Positions 24,991 to 34,456 of a DNA stretch of 64,000 nt are shown here, one piece after another. The translations under genes and the position numbers were made by a program. Numbering within the stretch: the first letter of the stretch is position 1; each line of letters starts with the position of its first letter. Origin of the DNA: an uncultured Bacilli bacterium (GTDB taxonomy: Bacteria; Bacillota_I; Bacilli_A; RF39; UBA660); the NCBI GenBank assembly GCA_910587725.1, contig CAJUNG010000001.1, positions 1 to 64,000 of the forward strand, written 5' to 3'. Below the pieces are notes generated by a model that was not told the origin of the DNA, searched no databases, and saw only the letters and a program-made list of their open reading frames with translations.

Positions 24991-25799
24991 TGGTGAATAA
25001 ATTAGAAGAATTGAAAAAACTTAGAAATCAAGTGAATTTGATTGTTAAAAATATTGATAATTATCCTAGAAATGAAATTAATGTTTTAGTTTCAAATCAT
25101 AACTGTTTAATGGATATTTTTTACTTACCAATGTCTTTACCAGAAGAAATAGTAAGTTTAGTAAGTGCGCGTTTAGTGTATAAAAATGAGAATAATCGAA
25201 AAGCTATCATCAATAAATATTTATATGCTATGCCTATTGAAGCCCATGGTGGTAGTAAGTATGCTAATATATGTTTAGAGCAAGCAACAAAATTTTTAGA
25301 AAATGGTAAAAGTGTTAATATATTTCCTGAAGGTGCTTATGTTGATGACAAGAAAGTTTTTAGAGGACGTACTGGTGCTAGTAGGATAATTTATAATGCT
25401 AGAGCTAATGGTATACATGTTAATTTAGTGCCGGTTAGTATTGATGTTTCAAGAAGTGAAGATTTAGATAATTACAGTAAAGTTGGGGATGATGTAGAAA
25501 TAAACATTTTGCCACTTATTGACTATGAGGATGCATACTATAATTATAAACATTCCCAAATAAAAGAAGAAATGAATATGTTTTTACATCAACCTATTGA
25601 TGTTGCTATGCAATGCATTGCAAATAGTCTAGGAATATCTTATGATAAAAATTATATAGAATTACGAGCCAAAGGAAATGTAATGTTTGCAGATGGCTCT
25701 GTGATTGATGTCAATACTGCTCAAAATAATGAGTTTATTACTAGGTATAAAAAAGAATTAAATGATAGAACTTTAAGGTTATTAAAGAGTATAAGATAA
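24990..25799 (+). CDS. 1-acylglycerol-3-phosphate acyltransferase-like protein (PlsC fold)
   Basis: 269 residues from GTG 24990 (GTG 24993 equally possible). The LPLAT motifs are visible: VSNHNCLMD (NHx4D type, catalytic His and Asp), then NIFPEGAY for the acceptor phosphate and VNLVPVSID. No membrane helix is obvious. It acylates glycerolipid or a related hydroxyl. It begins on the last base of the SGNH esterase stop codon, so the two are coupled. Confidence 0.82.
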   Translation: MVNKLEELKKLRNQVNLIVKNIDNYPRNEINVLVSNHNCLMDIFYLPMSLPEEIVSLVSARLVYKNENNRKAIINKYLYAMPIEAHGGSKYANICLEQATKFLENGKSVNIFPEGAYVDDKKVFRGRTGASRIIYNARANGIHVNLVPVSIDVSRSEDLDNYSKVGDDVEINILPLIDYEDAYYNYKHSQIKEEMNMFLHQPIDVAMQCIANSLGISYDKNYIELRAKGNVMFADGSVIDVNTAQNNEFITRYKKELNDRTLRLLKSIR

Positions 25800-26220
25800 A
25801 CAAAAAATATAGATATCCCAAATACCGATGAATCTAAAAAGACTATCAATAAACATTTCTAATTGAACCAATATCGGAAAACTTGTTAGAACAAAATTTT
25901 TAAGCCGCTAACGCAAGAAAAAAAGAATTGTGGATATTACTAATATCTATACGATGGAAATAAAATTACCTATTGATAGGAATGAACTATTGAATTTGCT
26001 AGATAGAGTTATGGGAGTTCTATGCCAGAAGAATTGACAATAGATTCATTTTATAAAGTGATGATGAATTGTGTATTAGAAAAGAATGAAATGCTCCATT
26101 TAGAAAGTAAAGCTCAGTATACATCAGATAAATATGAACGACGATTATCTACACTTTCAAACAAGTATTTGGATAGTAAGAAAAAATACTCATTGGATAA
26201 CGCCAGTATGGGAGGTTAAT
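25800..26220 (+). other. Gap with decayed coding fragments
   Basis: A 27-codon frame (25954-26037, MEIKLPIDRNELLNLLDRV) runs into a 65-codon frame in another register (26022-26219, MPEELTIDSFYKVMMNCVLE). The two read like parts of one frameshifted or rearranged mobile-element gene. Neither has a good start, so I list them only as likely decay products. Confidence 0.35.
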
Positions 26221-26586
26221 ATGAAGAAACAAACATTAGATAGGTACAAAAAAATTGAAGAAGAAGTAAAAAAAGCGACAGCGGATATGGAAGTTACCAA
26301 AGAAGATGGTCCTTCTTTAGAAAGTATCATTGATAAAATCGTTGAAAGACCAGATGAATTTTATACCAAATTAGCTTATGAATTATCTGTCGAAGAGAGG
26401 GAAACTTTGAAAAGATTAATAGAAAATAGAAGTTGCTATAATTGCACTAATGAAAGTTGCCGTATTGAACATTATGAAAAAATTGGACTAGATGAATTGG
26501 GAAGACCAAACGGAAGTAACTGTTTAGGTTGGAATAATTCTGAATTAGTTGGAAGACAAAAAATAAAAACAAATGATGTCAAATAA
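26221..26586 (+). CDS. Cys-rich small protein of mobile elements
   Basis: 121 residues from the ATG at 26221 with GGGAGG 4-5 nt upstream. The N-terminal half is helical (LDRYKKIEEEVKKATADME). The C-terminal half has SCYNCTNESCRIEHYEKIG and NCLGWNN, a four-Cys pattern that may bind zinc and is common in short prophage and plasmid proteins. A terminator follows. Confidence 0.6.
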   Translation: MKKQTLDRYKKIEEEVKKATADMEVTKEDGPSLESIIDKIVERPDEFYTKLAYELSVEERETLKRLIENRSCYNCTNESCRIEHYEKIGLDELGRPNGSNCLGWNNSELVGRQKIKTNDVK

Positions 26587-26610
26587 GAAGATTATTCTAT
26601 AGTTTGATAA

Positions 26611-26647
26611 AAAACTCGAGCTTTTAATTTCTGTAAGGTCGAGTTTT
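26611..26647 (+). terminator. Intrinsic terminator
   Basis: AAAACTCGA (26611-26619) pairs with TCGAGTTTT (26639-26647); the T4 end of the stem gives a short T tail. Region 26648-26941 shows a TATAAT box near 26915 for the next gene and no supported gene. Confidence 0.7.
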
Positions 26648-26941
26648 AACTTGATTGGGTCTAAATTGGAAATAAAGATGAAATGATTTTATACCATTTA
26701 AATATTTACATCATGACAAAAGTATTATTATTTGATATATCATAGAGAAGATGATGAAGAAGTACAAACTAACTTTAAATGAAATGGATTCTAGTTACTT
26801 CCATTTTACACGGAAAGGCAATTTATTTAAAATGAATTGCTCCCTAAGAAAGAAAATCAGTTTGATATATAGAAGAAACAAAAAAAGAGGTTTTAGTTGG
26901 TTTTTGTTTTATGGTATAATTCTTTATAAAGGTGATGTTCG

Positions 26942-27610
26942 ATGAAAAACTATGAAGAAATTTTAAATAATAAGAATTATTTAGCTATTGTTAAGAAAAT
27001 TGAAAACACTAAATTTATTACTGACGGAAAGTGGGATTGGGAACACGGATTAGGTCATTATAAAAGGGTTGCTAACTATGTAAAAAGCATTTTATCCCAA
27101 TTAGGTGCAGATGATAGAACAATTGAGATAGGAATGATTGCTGCATTACTTCATGATATCGGATTATCTAAAGGAGATAAAATTGATCATGGTTTGGTAA
27201 GTAGTGAGATTTTTAAAAATTATATTAATGAAAAAGATTTCTCTGAAGCTGAATTAATTACATTAGAACAAGCGATTAGAGACCATTCTAAAGGGAACAA
27301 TATTGAGTCTTTAGTTGGTTTAGCATTAGTATTAGGTGATAAATTAGATGTAACCTACCATAGAACAATAAATTCTAGTATTCAAGATAAAACCAATAAA
27401 GAATTTCAAAAAATTAAAAGCGTTGATATTGAAATTAATGAAACAGACTTGGTTGTTAAGTATTTGACCGATAATCATTTTGACAAAAGTGTCCTTAAAA
27501 ATTGGAATAAGACAGTACTAATTCCTATGAAAATAGCCAAATACTTGAATAAAGAGTACAAATTTATGATAAATAATCAATTCGTTGATTGGAAAGAATT
27601 TATAGATTAA
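26942..27610 (+). CDS. HD-domain phosphohydrolase
   Basis: 222 residues. The metal-binding HD pattern is complete: WEHGLGHYKRV (His35/His39), LLHDIG (His71-Asp72), AIRDHSKG and LGDKLD. HD enzymes hydrolyse phosphomonoesters or phosphodiesters of nucleotides. The substrate is unknown. A TATAAT box and AAAGGTGATG site lie upstream. Confidence 0.82.
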   Translation: MKNYEEILNNKNYLAIVKKIENTKFITDGKWDWEHGLGHYKRVANYVKSILSQLGADDRTIEIGMIAALLHDIGLSKGDKIDHGLVSSEIFKNYINEKDFSEAELITLEQAIRDHSKGNNIESLVGLALVLGDKLDVTYHRTINSSIQDKTNKEFQKIKSVDIEINETDLVVKYLTDNHFDKSVLKNWNKTVLIPMKIAKYLNKEYKFMINNQFVDWKEFID

Positions 27611-27865
27611 AACCTTGTTATAAATAGGTGATAAACTGATGAATGAGAGATTTTATCAGATAAAATAATATACTTAATTAGGATATAGATAAGCTAGTAT
27701 CTTGAATTTATAGAAATCAACGTCTAAACAACTAAGCTGTAAACATAATCAGGAGAAATTTCTAAATTTTGTAGATATTTTTTCTTATATTCTAAAAGCA
27801 CATATCCATCTTGTTAATTTTAAATCTTAACGAATAATAATGTTTTTGAAAGAAGGAATACAACA

Positions 27866-28483
27866 ATGAAAAGAAAAGCCATCACGATTTCAGAAAATGA
27901 AGAATTTTTACGACAAATTTCACAAAATGTAGAGTTTAAGGATAAGAATTTAACCAAAGAAATACAAATATTAGAAGAGTATTGTAAAGAAAATTCGGTT
28001 CTTGCTATGGCTGCGGTACAACTTGGAATTCCCAAAAGAATTATCTATGTAAAAAATACAGATTTAGAAAAAATCAATAACGCCAGTAAAGAGGAATTAA
28101 ACAATGATAATGAAGCTAAAGTGCTTATTAATCCAGTAATGATGAAAAGGGAAGGATTAACATCTTATTGGGAATCTTGTGCTAGTTGTCTAGATTATTT
28201 TGGCCTTGTCAAAAGACCATACAAAATCAAAATCGAGTATTATGATAGAAATTTCCAGAAAAAACAAGAAATTATAGAAGGCTTTCCGGCTACCGTTTTA
28301 TCTCATGAAATGGACCACTTAGATGGTATTCTACACATCGATATTGCTGAGAAAATATTAATAAAAAAAGAAGAAGAACGAAGAATGTTTCGAAACCAAA
28401 AGGGAAATGGCTACATCATTTACCAAAGAACAGGAAAATATGAAGATTTGCTAATCGGCTTAGAAAAAGAGCTAAATCAATAG
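27866..28483 (+). CDS. Divergent peptide deformylase
   Basis: 205 residues. The zinc motif HEMDH (147-151, with catalytic Glu148) is intact, Cys105 sits in ESCAS where EGCLS is usual, and Gln52 is in LAMAAVQLGIP where GxGLAAxQ is usual. The metal ligands are kept, but both glycine-rich motifs are changed. A 45-residue tail follows HIDIAE. It probably removes formyl from nascent N-termini or acts on a special substrate. It lies at the edge of the accessory island, so it may be a second deformylase. Confidence 0.78.
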   Translation: MKRKAITISENEEFLRQISQNVEFKDKNLTKEIQILEEYCKENSVLAMAAVQLGIPKRIIYVKNTDLEKINNASKEELNNDNEAKVLINPVMMKREGLTSYWESCASCLDYFGLVKRPYKIKIEYYDRNFQKKQEIIEGFPATVLSHEMDHLDGILHIDIAEKILIKKEEERRMFRNQKGNGYIIYQRTGKYEDLLIGLEKELNQ

Positions 28484-28527
28484 AAAAGAATTCCCGAATG
28501 AAGAAAAGGAATTCTTTTATTTATCCA

Positions 28528-29256
28528 TTAAGTTTCAAAGACCTTATAAATAATTTCTGGATATCCCGTCATAAAGGCCAGTTTTTGAAAAATTTCTTGT
28601 GATTCTGGCGTAGATTTTTCCCCTAAATAATGATTATAAAGATAAGAAATATAATAATCAGAGGCAATATAGATAATTACTTGCTTATGGTGGGCAAACA
28701 GCTCTTTGATGATAAGGTCATTTTGGGCACCAGAAATTAGCACATAATAATCTACATCAATAAAATTAAAGTCTCCCGTATCGAGTACAAAACCAATGCG
28801 TGAAGTAATAATTTCTTCCTTTAAAATCGTAATTAAATTTCTGCTCGTACTGTGGATATTCGTAACGACATTAGGATACAAACTAAGAACTCTTTTTAAC
28901 TCTTCGATATAAGAATGCATAGCATTAGTTACATTTTGTATATTCTCATCACTAAGTACACCAGGATTAGAAGGAATTAGATTAATATATAAATCTTTCT
29001 TTACAGGAGTATTGCTTAAATTTTTTAAAATCTCTTCTAAGAGGACTATTTCATATCCTTGCAATTGTCCATAAGTATTCATATTAATCGTATTGATTGT
29101 AGCAACTCCAGGTAAATTTGTATTAAATACCACAATTTTAAAATCCTTTGTATAGGTCACATTGAAACTAAGGGCATCAATATAATCCTTACTAAGTCCG
29201 TTATAAAAAAAGTCTCGGGTAGTTAAAGTGTTCGTTTTGACCGCTATAATTTTCAA
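28528..29256 (-). CDS. Hypothetical protein
   Basis: 242 residues from TTG 29256, supported by TGGTGATAG just upstream. The alternating hydrophobic strands (KIIAVKTN, FKIVVFNTN, RIGFVLDTGDFNFIDVDYYV) look like an alpha/beta or TIM-barrel fold, but I see no catalytic motif and recognise no family. It is soluble and lacks a signal peptide. Confidence 0.6.
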   Translation of the reverse strand: MKIIAVKTNTLTTRDFFYNGLSKDYIDALSFNVTYTKDFKIVVFNTNLPGVATINTINMNTYGQLQGYEIVLLEEILKNLSNTPVKKDLYINLIPSNPGVLSDENIQNVTNAMHSYIEELKRVLSLYPNVVTNIHSTSRNLITILKEEIITSRIGFVLDTGDFNFIDVDYYVLISGAQNDLIIKELFAHHKQVIIYIASDYYISYLYNHYLGEKSTPESQEIFQKLAFMTGYPEIIYKVFET

Positions 29257-29391
29257 ATTCTATCACCATTACATTTTATTAGAAAACCATTCCGATTATG
29301 TTTTAAATATAAAAAAATAAAAGAACAAAGTGACATCCTAGAAAAAATATGATAAACTAAAAAAAGATAAATAAGAAAGAAGGGAATTTAA

Positions 29392-29769
29392 ATGAGAAAA
29401 TTAGTATTTAAACGTTGTCGTAAATGTAATACATTAATCCATGTAGTTAGAAATGAAGAGAATGATTCGATTATTTGTTGTGGAGAAGAAATGGAAGAGG
29501 TAGAGTCCAATATAGTGGATGCGGCCATTGAGAAACATCTTCCTACATACGAAAAAGAATCTGGAGATATTTATGTAACTGTTCATCATGTGATGGAAGA
29601 GAATCACTTTATCGAATGGATTTGTCTGGTAACCGAAGAAAAAGAGGAATTTATTTACTTTACGCCAAAACAGAAAGAAGCAAAGTGTAAGTTTATCGAT
29701 TGCACGAAGGGAACCTTATATGCTTATTGCAATCAACATGGTCTATGGAAACAAGAAATTAGTGATTAA
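29392..29769 (+). CDS. dfx: Desulfoferrodoxin (superoxide reductase)
   Basis: 125 residues. The N-terminal rubredoxin-like iron site has CRKC and ICCGEEM (four Cys). The superoxide reductase domain has DAAIEKHLP, HHVMEENHFIEW and YCNQHGLWK, giving the His and Cys ligands of the active iron. It reduces superoxide to peroxide in the cytosol, which fits an anaerobe. Confidence 0.93.
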   Translation: MRKLVFKRCRKCNTLIHVVRNEENDSIICCGEEMEEVESNIVDAAIEKHLPTYEKESGDIYVTVHHVMEENHFIEWICLVTEEKEEFIYFTPKQKEAKCKFIDCTKGTLYAYCNQHGLWKQEISD

Positions 29770-29783
29770 TCACGATAAAATAG

Positions 29784-29836
29784 AAAAAAGAAGAATCTTT
29801 CCTCTTGTTAACTCTTGAGAAAAGTTCTTCTTTTTT
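29784..29836. terminator. Bidirectional terminator
   Basis: A perfect 12-bp arm pair, AAAAAAGAAGAA (29784-29795) and TTCTTCTTTTTT (29825-29836), extended inward by CTTT/AAAG. It serves the two convergent genes. Confidence 0.88.
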
Positions 29837-30197
29837 AATCGGAAATTTTTTTTGCCCCAACAAGATTTGCATCACATAAAAAGCAAACCTTGGATTTCTT
29901 AGATACTATTGCTCCACAATGAGGACATTTTACATAACCGATTTCCTCTATCAAATCCCCATCCTCCTTTTCATGACTTTCATGGTCACGTTCCATTTTT
30001 TTATAACTCGCAATCTTCTCCTTAGTATAATAAGAATTATTTTGCTTTCTCATCCCAGGGTCATCATAATGAGATTGTACTTCACGATATTTAGAAGCTC
30101 GTTCAATATTTGTCTTCCTTTCTTCAGCTTTATCTTTTGCTTTTAAAATAATAATAATTATCGCAATAATAAATACTAAACTAACCAAAATAATCAA
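29835..30197 (-). CDS. Membrane protein with C-terminal zinc ribbon
   Basis: 120 residues. One N-terminal membrane helix (1-18), a charged linker and a zinc-ribbon of two CxxC pairs (KCPHCGAIVSKKSKVCFLCDANL). Function unknown. A TATGAT-like box is not evident; the gene is flanked by terminators on both sides. Confidence 0.65.
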   Translation of the reverse strand: MIILVSLVFIIAIIIIILKAKDKAEERKTNIERASKYREVQSHYDDPGMRKQNNSYYTKEKIASYKKMERDHESHEKEDGDLIEEIGYVKCPHCGAIVSKKSKVCFLCDANLVGAKKISD

Positions 30198-30222
30198 CTC
30201 CTACTTTCATCATATCACGAAT

Positions 30223-30251
30223 CCAAAAAAAATAAAACACAAAACTGTGTT
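30223..30251 (-). terminator. Terminator of rpmB
   Basis: Minus strand AACACA, GTTT loop, TGTGTT followed by a T-rich run (A-rich 30223-30236 on plus). Confidence 0.75.
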
Positions 30252-30261
30252 CTATTTAATA

Positions 30262-30450
30262 TTATGCGGCGATGGCAAGTTTTTCGTCTTTTCTTAGTGT
30301 ACGAATTTCTCTTGCGCTAAGTCTTACTTTAGTACCGTCTTCTAAACGAATAACTTGTAAATTAACACCTTGTTTTTTACGAGTTGCATTTAAAGCATGA
30401 CTTCTTTTATTTCCGAATAAAGGTTTTTTAGCACTTACTTTTACTGCCAT
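30262..30450 (-). CDS. rpmB: Ribosomal protein bL28
   Basis: 62 residues. The sequence has the bL28 pattern KKPLFGNKRSHALNATRKK and VRLSAREIRTLRK. It is part of the large ribosomal subunit. Single gene with a strong AAAGGAGG site and its own terminator. Confidence 0.97.
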   Translation of the reverse strand: MAVKVSAKKPLFGNKRSHALNATRKKQGVNLQVIRLEDGTKVRLSAREIRTLRKDEKLAIAA

Positions 30451-30588
30451 AATATTGACCTCCTTTTTTATTAGGTATTTGTTCCTTGCCCATATAATTT
30501 ACCATAATTTTCTTAAGAAGTCAAACAATTTTTATAGAAAGTTCAAAAAAAATATGCTAAAATGAAAGAAGAAAAGGAGGAATGGAAA

Positions 30589-33549
30589 ATGCTTGCACCA
30601 CTTTATGTACAAACGGTCTATTCGCTACTTTCTAGCTTAATTGCAATAGATGAGTACATAGAATATGCCAAAAATGCCCATCTTTCCTCACTTGTAATTT
30701 GTGATAACCAAATGTTTGGTACGATGCCATTCATAAAAAAATGTCAAGAAAATGGGATTTGTCCGATTATCGGGTTAGAAATAAAAATGGAAAACCATAT
30801 CGTTTTAGCTTATGCCAAAAATGGACAAGGATACACCTCTTTAATCAAATTATCAACCATTCAGTCAGAAAAAGAAGTAACTAAAGAAAATCTATTAGAA
30901 AATCGAAATGGATTAATTCTAATTCCTCTCGATGATATTGAACTCTATCAAGAATTAAAGGAAACAGGAGAAAATGACCTTTATTTCGGAATGACGAAAA
31001 AATTAGAAGAATCAGTACTAGAAAAAATAGGAACCAAACGAATTGATATCAAAAAAATCAATTATCTAAAAAAAAGAGATAAAGAATACCTTCTTTACTT
31101 GAAACTAATTAAAGAGGGAAAAACTTTACAGGGGATAAAAGAAGAAAAAAACTTAAGTGAAGAAGAATTGACCTATTGCGTCGAGGATAAAGATATACTT
31201 GTAGAAGAGGATATTTCTTTAAAAAATCATGAAGAAATCCTATTCTCTTGCCATTTAGATTTACCTAAGGGTGAAAATCTTCTGCCGATTTATCCGACAG
31301 AAAATCCTCATGAATACTTGACTACACTAAGTAAAAAAGGTCTATCTAAACGACTAGGGGGAGTGATTCCGGAAATTTATGAAAAAAGACTAGCCTATGA
31401 ATTAGCAACAATTGAACGGATGGGATTTTCTAATTATTTTCTAGTTGTATACGATTATATTCGCTATGCTAAGATAAATGGGATTTTAGTAGGCCCTGGT
31501 CGTGGAAGTGCTGTTGGGAGTTTAACTGCTTTTTGTCTAGGGATTACCGATATTGACCCAATTAAATACGACCTTTTATTTGAACGTTTTTTAAATCCAG
31601 AAAGAATTACCATGCCCGATATTGATACCGATTTTCCGGATATCTATCGTGACCAAGTCATCGATTATGTCAAAGAAAAATATGGAGAGAATCGAGTTTG
31701 TGGAATTGTGACCTTTGGTACTCTTGCCGCGAAACAAGCGATTCGTGATGTCTCTCGTATTTTAAATATTCCTACCTTTAAGGTCGATGCTATTACCAAA
31801 AGAATTCCTACCGTGACCAAATGGAAATTAAAAGATTTCTATGAACAAGATACAATATTAAAAGAGATGATTGATGAGGATAAAGACTTAGTAATGATGT
31901 ACAAAATTGCGAGCCGAATTGAAGGCTTTCCAAGGCATACCTCATCCCATGCCTCAGGAATCGTGATGAGCCGGATAGACTTAAATGAAGTAATTCCCCT
32001 AACAAGAAATGAAGATTTATATTTAACTGGATATACGATGGAGTATTTAGAAGAGTTAGGACTTTTAAAAATGGATTTTTTAGGACTTAAAAACTTAACT
32101 ACCATTATGAACATTATGAAAAATATTGAAGAAGGAGAGGGGAAAAAAATTTCCTTTCAGGCAATTCCTCTAGAGGATGAGATAACGATGAAATTGTTTC
32201 AAAAAGCAGATACGACGGGGATTTTTCAGTTTGAAAGTGCAGGAATGCGTGCCTTTTTAAGAAATTTACATCCAAATACCTTTGAAGATATTTTCTCTGC
32301 TATTGCACTTTTTCGACCGGGACCTGCTTCTAATATCGATGCTTTTATTCGCAGAAAAGAAGGACAAGAAGAAGTCACCTATTTGGATAAATCGCTAGAG
32401 CCAATTTTAAAAAACACCTATGGAATTATCGTATATCAAGAACAAATTATGCAAGTATCTCAAGTGTTTGCCGGATATACTCTAGGGGAAGCAGATATCC
32501 TAAGACGCGCCATGAGTAAGAAAAAACAAGAGATTTTACAAAAAGAAGAAGCAAGATTTTTAAAACGAAGTATCGAAAGAGGACATAGTCAAGAAGTAAG
32601 CAAAGAAGTTTACGATTTGATTTTAAACTTTGCCAATTATGGATTTAACCGTTCTCACTCGGTTGCTTATTCCATCATTGCCTTCAAAATGGCTTTTCTA
32701 AAGGCAAGATTTCCCAAATATTTTTATGCAAGCCTTTTAACTAGTGTCATTGGTGTAGAGGCAAAAACGAGAGAATACATTCAAGAAATTAGAGGAAAAG
32801 GAATTGCGATTTTAAAACCAGATATCAATATGAGTGAAGAATATTATAAAACGGAAGAGGCAGGGATTCGTTTTCCTTTATCGAGCATTAAAAATATAGG
32901 TGTTGCTTCTTGTAAAGATATCATTGAAAAAAGAAAAGATGGACCTTATCAAGATATTTTTGACTTTTTAAGCCGAATTACACCAAGGATTATTAATAAA
33001 AAAGTATTAGAGTCCTTAATTGATGCCGATTGCTTTCAAAACTTTGGCTATAACCATCAAACCTTATATAAAAATTTAGATGCCCTAATGAACTACGCCT
33101 CATTAACCAAAGAATTAGAAGAGGAATTCGTATTAAAACCGGAAATCGTGGTAGAAGAGGAATTTGAAAAAGAAATTTTACTTGCCAAAGAAAAAGAATT
33201 ATTTGGTCTTTACTTAACCCATCATCCCGTAACCGAATATAAAGCAAAAGAAAATAATCAAATTTCGTTAGAAGCAATTGCCACTTTCTTTAATCAAAAG
33301 ATTACCATTTTAGTTCTTGTAGAAAAAGTGAAAAAAGTCATGACAAAAAAACAAGAAGAGATGGCATTTGTCAGTGTATCCGATGAAAGTGATACTTTAG
33401 AAGTCATTGTATTTCCTAAATTATTAAGAGAAAAACCATTAAGGGTAGGAAATATCATCAAAGTATATGGAAGAATTGAAAAAAGATATGATAGTTACCA
33501 AATTCTTGCAGATACGATAGAAATATTAAATGAAAAATCAAAAAAATAA
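30589..33549 (+). CDS. dnaE: DNA polymerase III subunit alpha DnaE
   Basis: 987 residues from the ATG at 30589, which has AAGGAGG upstream; the ATG at 30562 falls on the -10 box. An N-terminal PHP domain is degenerate. The polymerase core has GPGRGSAVGSL and the catalytic aspartates in MPDIDTDFPD (Asp344, Asp346). A C-terminal helix-hairpin-helix and an OB fold (TILVLVEKVKKVMTKKQEEM) follow. In low-GC Firmicutes DnaE extends primers and hands over to PolC. Here polC is two genes downstream. Confidence 0.97.
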   Translation: MLAPLYVQTVYSLLSSLIAIDEYIEYAKNAHLSSLVICDNQMFGTMPFIKKCQENGICPIIGLEIKMENHIVLAYAKNGQGYTSLIKLSTIQSEKEVTKENLLENRNGLILIPLDDIELYQELKETGENDLYFGMTKKLEESVLEKIGTKRIDIKKINYLKKRDKEYLLYLKLIKEGKTLQGIKEEKNLSEEELTYCVEDKDILVEEDISLKNHEEILFSCHLDLPKGENLLPIYPTENPHEYLTTLSKKGLSKRLGGVIPEIYEKRLAYELATIERMGFSNYFLVVYDYIRYAKINGILVGPGRGSAVGSLTAFCLGITDIDPIKYDLLFERFLNPERITMPDIDTDFPDIYRDQVIDYVKEKYGENRVCGIVTFGTLAAKQAIRDVSRILNIPTFKVDAITKRIPTVTKWKLKDFYEQDTILKEMIDEDKDLVMMYKIASRIEGFPRHTSSHASGIVMSRIDLNEVIPLTRNEDLYLTGYTMEYLEELGLLKMDFLGLKNLTTIMNIMKNIEEGEGKKISFQAIPLEDEITMKLFQKADTTGIFQFESAGMRAFLRNLHPNTFEDIFSAIALFRPGPASNIDAFIRRKEGQEEVTYLDKSLEPILKNTYGIIVYQEQIMQVSQVFAGYTLGEADILRRAMSKKKQEILQKEEARFLKRSIERGHSQEVSKEVYDLILNFANYGFNRSHSVAYSIIAFKMAFLKARFPKYFYASLLTSVIGVEAKTREYIQEIRGKGIAILKPDINMSEEYYKTEEAGIRFPLSSIKNIGVASCKDIIEKRKDGPYQDIFDFLSRITPRIINKKVLESLIDADCFQNFGYNHQTLYKNLDALMNYASLTKELEEEFVLKPEIVVEEEFEKEILLAKEKELFGLYLTHHPVTEYKAKENNQISLEAIATFFNQKITILVLVEKVKKVMTKKQEEMAFVSVSDESDTLEVIVFPKLLREKPLRVGNIIKVYGRIEKRYDSYQILADTIEILNEKSKK

Positions 33550-33600
33550 GGAAATATTGAAAGCAGTATGTTATACTAATAAAAAGAATGGAGGGAGTTT

Positions 33601-34413
33601 ATGAAAATCACATTTTTACAAAATAATGATTTACTCATCTGGAGTTTACTTTACGGTTCATCCATTTCCATTAAGGTGCATACCCTAAAGCAAAAATTAT
33701 GGGTAACTTATAAAAAAGAATACCAAACAATGAAGAAAGATAAAGATGAAATTTTAAAAGATGTGAAAAATTTTATTCCCGATGATAATACATTATATGA
33801 TTTGTTGCAAGATACAAAAGTGTTTGAACGATTATCGAAAGATACAGAAAAGCATCGAATCAAGTTAATCAAGAGTTGGGATACCTATAAAAAAGACATC
33901 AATCGGGAACTGAACAAAATATTGAAAATTTCTCTTCCTGATTTAAAAGTCATTACTTTGCATCCCGCAATGGACCAAATGTTATCTTCTGAAAATATTC
34001 CTAATATTGGTTGGGGAAAAAAGAAAGATTTAGAAAATCCATTATTGACGATTCTATCCATCATTTCTACAGCATACTTACAAACTTTATCGATAGAGGA
34101 AGAGGAAAAGAAAAAAATTGCCCTCGCCATTTTAGAACTTGCCATCAAAGATGAATGTTATATAAGAATTACCGGGCAAAAAGCAGGTTGTGAAAATCGA
34201 GAATTGATGGTGATGAAACAAAAAATTTATCCTTACTTTTTAATGTACTTAGGGTATAGTTTAGAAGAAGTAGAAACAATGGTAAGAGGGCGAATTCCTT
34301 CATTAAATAATGATAATTTAAAGGAGTTCACCATTGTAGAATTTATTGATTACATGACAGATTTAATCAATGAAAGTAGAGAAATAAAAAGGGAAACGGT
34401 AGAAATATTATAA
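33601..34413 (+). CDS. Conserved-looking hypothetical protein between dnaE and polC
   Basis: 270 residues, mostly helical and charged, no signal peptide or membrane helix. The middle holds SLPDLKVITLHPAMDQMLSS and the tail FTIVEFIDYMTDLINESREI. It starts 51 bp after dnaE with GGAGGG. I do not recognise a family; its place between the two replicase genes is its only hint. Confidence 0.6.
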   Translation: MKITFLQNNDLLIWSLLYGSSISIKVHTLKQKLWVTYKKEYQTMKKDKDEILKDVKNFIPDDNTLYDLLQDTKVFERLSKDTEKHRIKLIKSWDTYKKDINRELNKILKISLPDLKVITLHPAMDQMLSSENIPNIGWGKKKDLENPLLTILSIISTAYLQTLSIEEEEKKKIALAILELAIKDECYIRITGQKAGCENRELMVMKQKIYPYFLMYLGYSLEEVETMVRGRIPSLNNDNLKEFTIVEFIDYMTDLINESREIKRETVEIL

Positions 34414-34456
34414 GTAAATAAAACAGGAAATAAATACAAAAGGTCGGGTGGTTTTT

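Noticed and set aside
26751..26945. 64-codon open frame before the HD gene
   Set aside because: No ribosome site; its end overlaps the promoter and ribosome site of the HD gene.
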